Below are positions 63,201-64,000 of a stretch of DNA of 64,000 nucleotides, piece after piece. Position numbers and translations under genes: made by a program. Source of the stretch: Mesostigma viride (Eukaryota > Streptophyta > Mesostigmatophyceae > Mesostigmatales > Mesostigmataceae); NCBI GenBank assembly GCA_009746045.1, contig RPFO01000667.1:28082-92081 (forward strand). Direction: 5' to 3'. Each line of letters starts with the position of its first letter. The first letter of the stretch is position 1. The notes under the pieces are model-generated. The model was not told the DNA's origin and ran no database searches. It saw only the letters and a program-made list of their open reading frames with translations.

Positions 63201-63889
63201 TCAGCACAGACTTGGCCACCATGCTGAACCTGACCTACGAGAACGGTGGCTTAGTAGAAAGCCCCGTGTCTGTGTCAGGTTGGCAGGGTCCGGCTAGTAA
63301 GCCGTACGCTATGACGGCGGTTAAAGTCAACGTGATTTTCAATCCGTTGCGCGCCTCTAGCATGACCACCGTGTCCGCGTATGCGCTGGTGGTCAACAAG
63401 TGTGGATATTCCGCACTACTCGGGGTGGATGTCCTTGCTCGCGCCATGGTTCAGGTGGACTATAGGGCGGAGGAGGCATCTTACATCCCTGATTGGGATG
63501 GGGCTGGCCTGAAGCGGGCCAGTGTGCCGGTCTCATGCTTCAGTTCTTCAGCCGGGGCTGCACGCCTCAACCCTTCAGCGGCTGCGGGCGTGGTGGAGGT
63601 CAGCATGGTGGAGGTACGGGCGGCGGGCTCATCGGCGTGGGACAAGCATCGGACGGTGCTGCCTCAGCCAACGGCGAGCATTGCCAAGATGCGCACGCAG
63701 TGGTCGCTGGATGCTGTGACGTCCACGCGGCAGCTGGCTATGCGCAAGCGGGTGACTGAAGCCGTCATCACCATTCCTCAGATGGCCAGCCATGGCCTCA
63801 CTTTGGTGCAACCGGGTGTCTGGAGGCCCAAGGTAATTTTTCTGCTGCAATCTTACCGCAGGCCCCTGATTTTGCCAAGGGTGCGGTAG
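60299..63889 (+). CDS. Retroelement gag-protease polyprotein
   Basis: About 1,196 codons from the first ATG (60299); an ATG at 60413 (MSGTDPTAS) is an alternative. An Ala/Glu/Arg-rich coiled coil spans about 60570-60910. A gag-like helical region follows (61380-61960, with LWQQLRLEYP and DRLLAFAGKVPDY), then a Gly-rich stretch (62095-62260). The CCHC knuckle is C-x2-C-x4-H-x4-C (CYLCDKDGHLSREC, 62339-62380). A retropepsin has AVKLDSGAQP (DSG at 63176-63184) and LLGVDVLA (about 63415-63440). It stops at 63889, while a methyltransferase frame opens just before. The layout suggests a Gypsy-like LTR element, but no RT is in view. G+C-rich, coding-like and unbroken, so probably a recent copy. Confidence 0.85.
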   Translation: MSYHTRSVTAFLASHAGCANTGVDTDGQELSRVDTTINMSGTDPTASGSGGSAPAATGGQATDPPSGRLGTSADTALLGNGAPSLSSAGDGGALTQVLRLLQEQAAELAALRAQQATQLSQQATLVEETVRLALERAESTAEARRATERAEQRRQAEATTEAARACQAAAQRDAEARQAADEEAAAEEARRHEALRDQRGHFDEERSGTGPLRNVEPSQPRVGPSGQRRGDGEMAQDDELQPNVGRVGTRSTADASYTLGGNLRAPNQGTLSWRGGYGAAPRGGASGGLFSTGRPPMTAAATPLGGTAGRPRLGGTRSDFGWGQVDREVASIPWGEGDDVQRPHRMPYGVHGESTRVPSLPKVELREKFTSAGTGATLEEAYELFRAHCNTYRYASGYPLRHEMVMDFIHLFFHDLTKKKVQVLVQHYRALVDRCHRTDIWFALTDMGTPDLDSIIFDVDPAEQLWQQLRLEYPVEHVKAIAEWNGAFTVAEGEDPAFSLDRLLAFAGKVPDYTQTKACRLWRSAVPLLAIDLPEPPGGEWTLVTLCAAFKRLLRKRAEGEKGISSELAEMRKKMAEMEKAIAVKGGQRLPGAGRGEYVGTQGGGNAGHGGSGGGGQGGSGGGGQGGSGGVSRGGGGSGYGGRGRGGGRGGGGRPPSSDGTQEAQGVQGALGAPTPSRGKCYLCDKDGHLSRECPSRCTKPHGADTKWHLMNKCPAAGIKTVHFAEMAGKTDSMEAQVAAIKHGEEATAPPNQFATVYREDPFWAPMPGDVEINAAEATKGKQARSPLSFQQAPMLPAGQLPASFSMPLAGVQSAFEHANPAGLEQRRRLAPVYPMPFIVDVPMFSARQVVDTFGQKGVEWLGSVVSEIQLFADGHDVRTLRNSESVTYGRQPVEAAVPVVQAGVVSTSSQQRTSAVPQVPTVVPYPNGEPSIAFQAVGACGDVWSDMVTCPLVGAVKLDSGAQPLVISTDLATMLNLTYENGGLVESPVSVSGWQGPASKPYAMTAVKVNVIFNPLRASSMTTVSAYALVVNKCGYSALLGVDVLARAMVQVDYRAEEASYIPDWDGAGLKRASVPVSCFSSSAGAARLNPSAAAGVVEVSMVEVRAAGSSAWDKHRTVLPQPTASIAKMRTQWSLDAVTSTRQLAMRKRVTEAVITIPQMASHGLTLVQPGVWRPKVIFLLQSYRRPLILPRVR

Positions 63890-64000
63890 TGTTGGAACTG
63901 TTTGCGGGGATCGGAGGGGGCATTGCAGGCTTTTTGGCCGCAGGCGGCGTGTGCCGTAAACTCATCGCGGTAGAGCCATCGCACAAGGCGCGTCAGGTGT
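63756..64000 (+). CDS. C5-cytosine DNA methyltransferase domain of a retroelement (partial)
   Basis: In the frame -1 to the gag-protease ORF, open from about 63756 and running off the window, the sequence encodes APDFAKGAVVLELFAGIGGG, then AGFLAAGG and IAVEPSHKARQV. LELFAGIGG is motif I (AdoMet binding) of C5 DNA methyltransferases and the VEPS segment corresponds to motif II. The catalytic PC motif lies beyond the window. The domain follows the protease, so it is part of the pol region. C5 methyltransferases captured by retrotransposons have been reported in algae and dinoflagellates. How the frame is reached (-1 shift, splicing or a mutation) is unresolved. Confidence 0.78.

Overview
The window looks like nuclear DNA of a photosynthetic eukaryote, most likely a green alga. 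The best-supported host gene (15000-20891) is a five-exon homologue of Arabidopsis MET1 / Chlamydomonas TEF30, a PDZ-TPR photosystem II assembly factor of the green lineage with a transit-peptide-like N-terminus. Its introns are 0.7-2.2 kb, GT-AG, and rich in long C homopolymers. Two paralogous glutathione S-transferase genes of bacterial (beta-class-like) type sit to its left on the minus strand (4755-5405 and 13356-14321). The second has an N-terminal extension suggesting plastid import and is divergently arranged with MET1. No prokaryotic gene organisation, CRISPR array, rRNA or convincing tRNA was found.

Most of the rest is mobile DNA. Three related LINE families with AP-endonuclease/YADD reverse transcriptase (here LINE-A, -B, -C) are present as 5'-truncated copies ending in a hairpin and TTAAT-like tails. 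LINE-B carries a GGAT microsatellite in its 3' UTR that has expanded to about 1.2 kb in one copy. A fourth type is seen only as C-terminal tails with a CCHC finger and a restriction-like endonuclease (9775-11040 and 34671-35348).

Two Copia-type LTR retrotransposons lie on the minus strand: Copia-1 (25509-37123) and Copia-2 (48838-57238). Both have exact 5-bp target duplications and nearly identical LTRs. Copia-1 is inserted in a LINE-A and is itself split by a 3.15-kb TTAA-flanked DNA transposon, so the order of the three insertions can be read directly. Copia-2 has an intact 1195-residue pol. The pair share unusual properties: gag and pol are in the same frame separated by UGA followed by C; a protease-like domain (DTN instead of DTG) lies between integrase and reverse transcriptase; the RT core is HGDD; a novel leader ORF precedes gag; and a 10-nt sequence beside the 5' LTR is perfectly complementary to a conserved 10-nt sequence near the 3' LTR.

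The right edge (60299-64000) holds the start of another retroelement: gag with coiled coil and zinc knuckle, a DSG protease, then, in the -1 frame, the start of a C5-cytosine DNA methyltransferase domain cut by the window end. Other structures of note are a 960-bp apparently perfect palindrome with a 5-bp target duplication (39948-40907), a fold-back element (45815-46462), and a set of tiny insertions (about 9-26 nt) sharing one end motif and flanked by 7-18-bp direct repeats. The MET1 gene also contains repeated degenerate copies of its own exon ends and splice sites within its introns.
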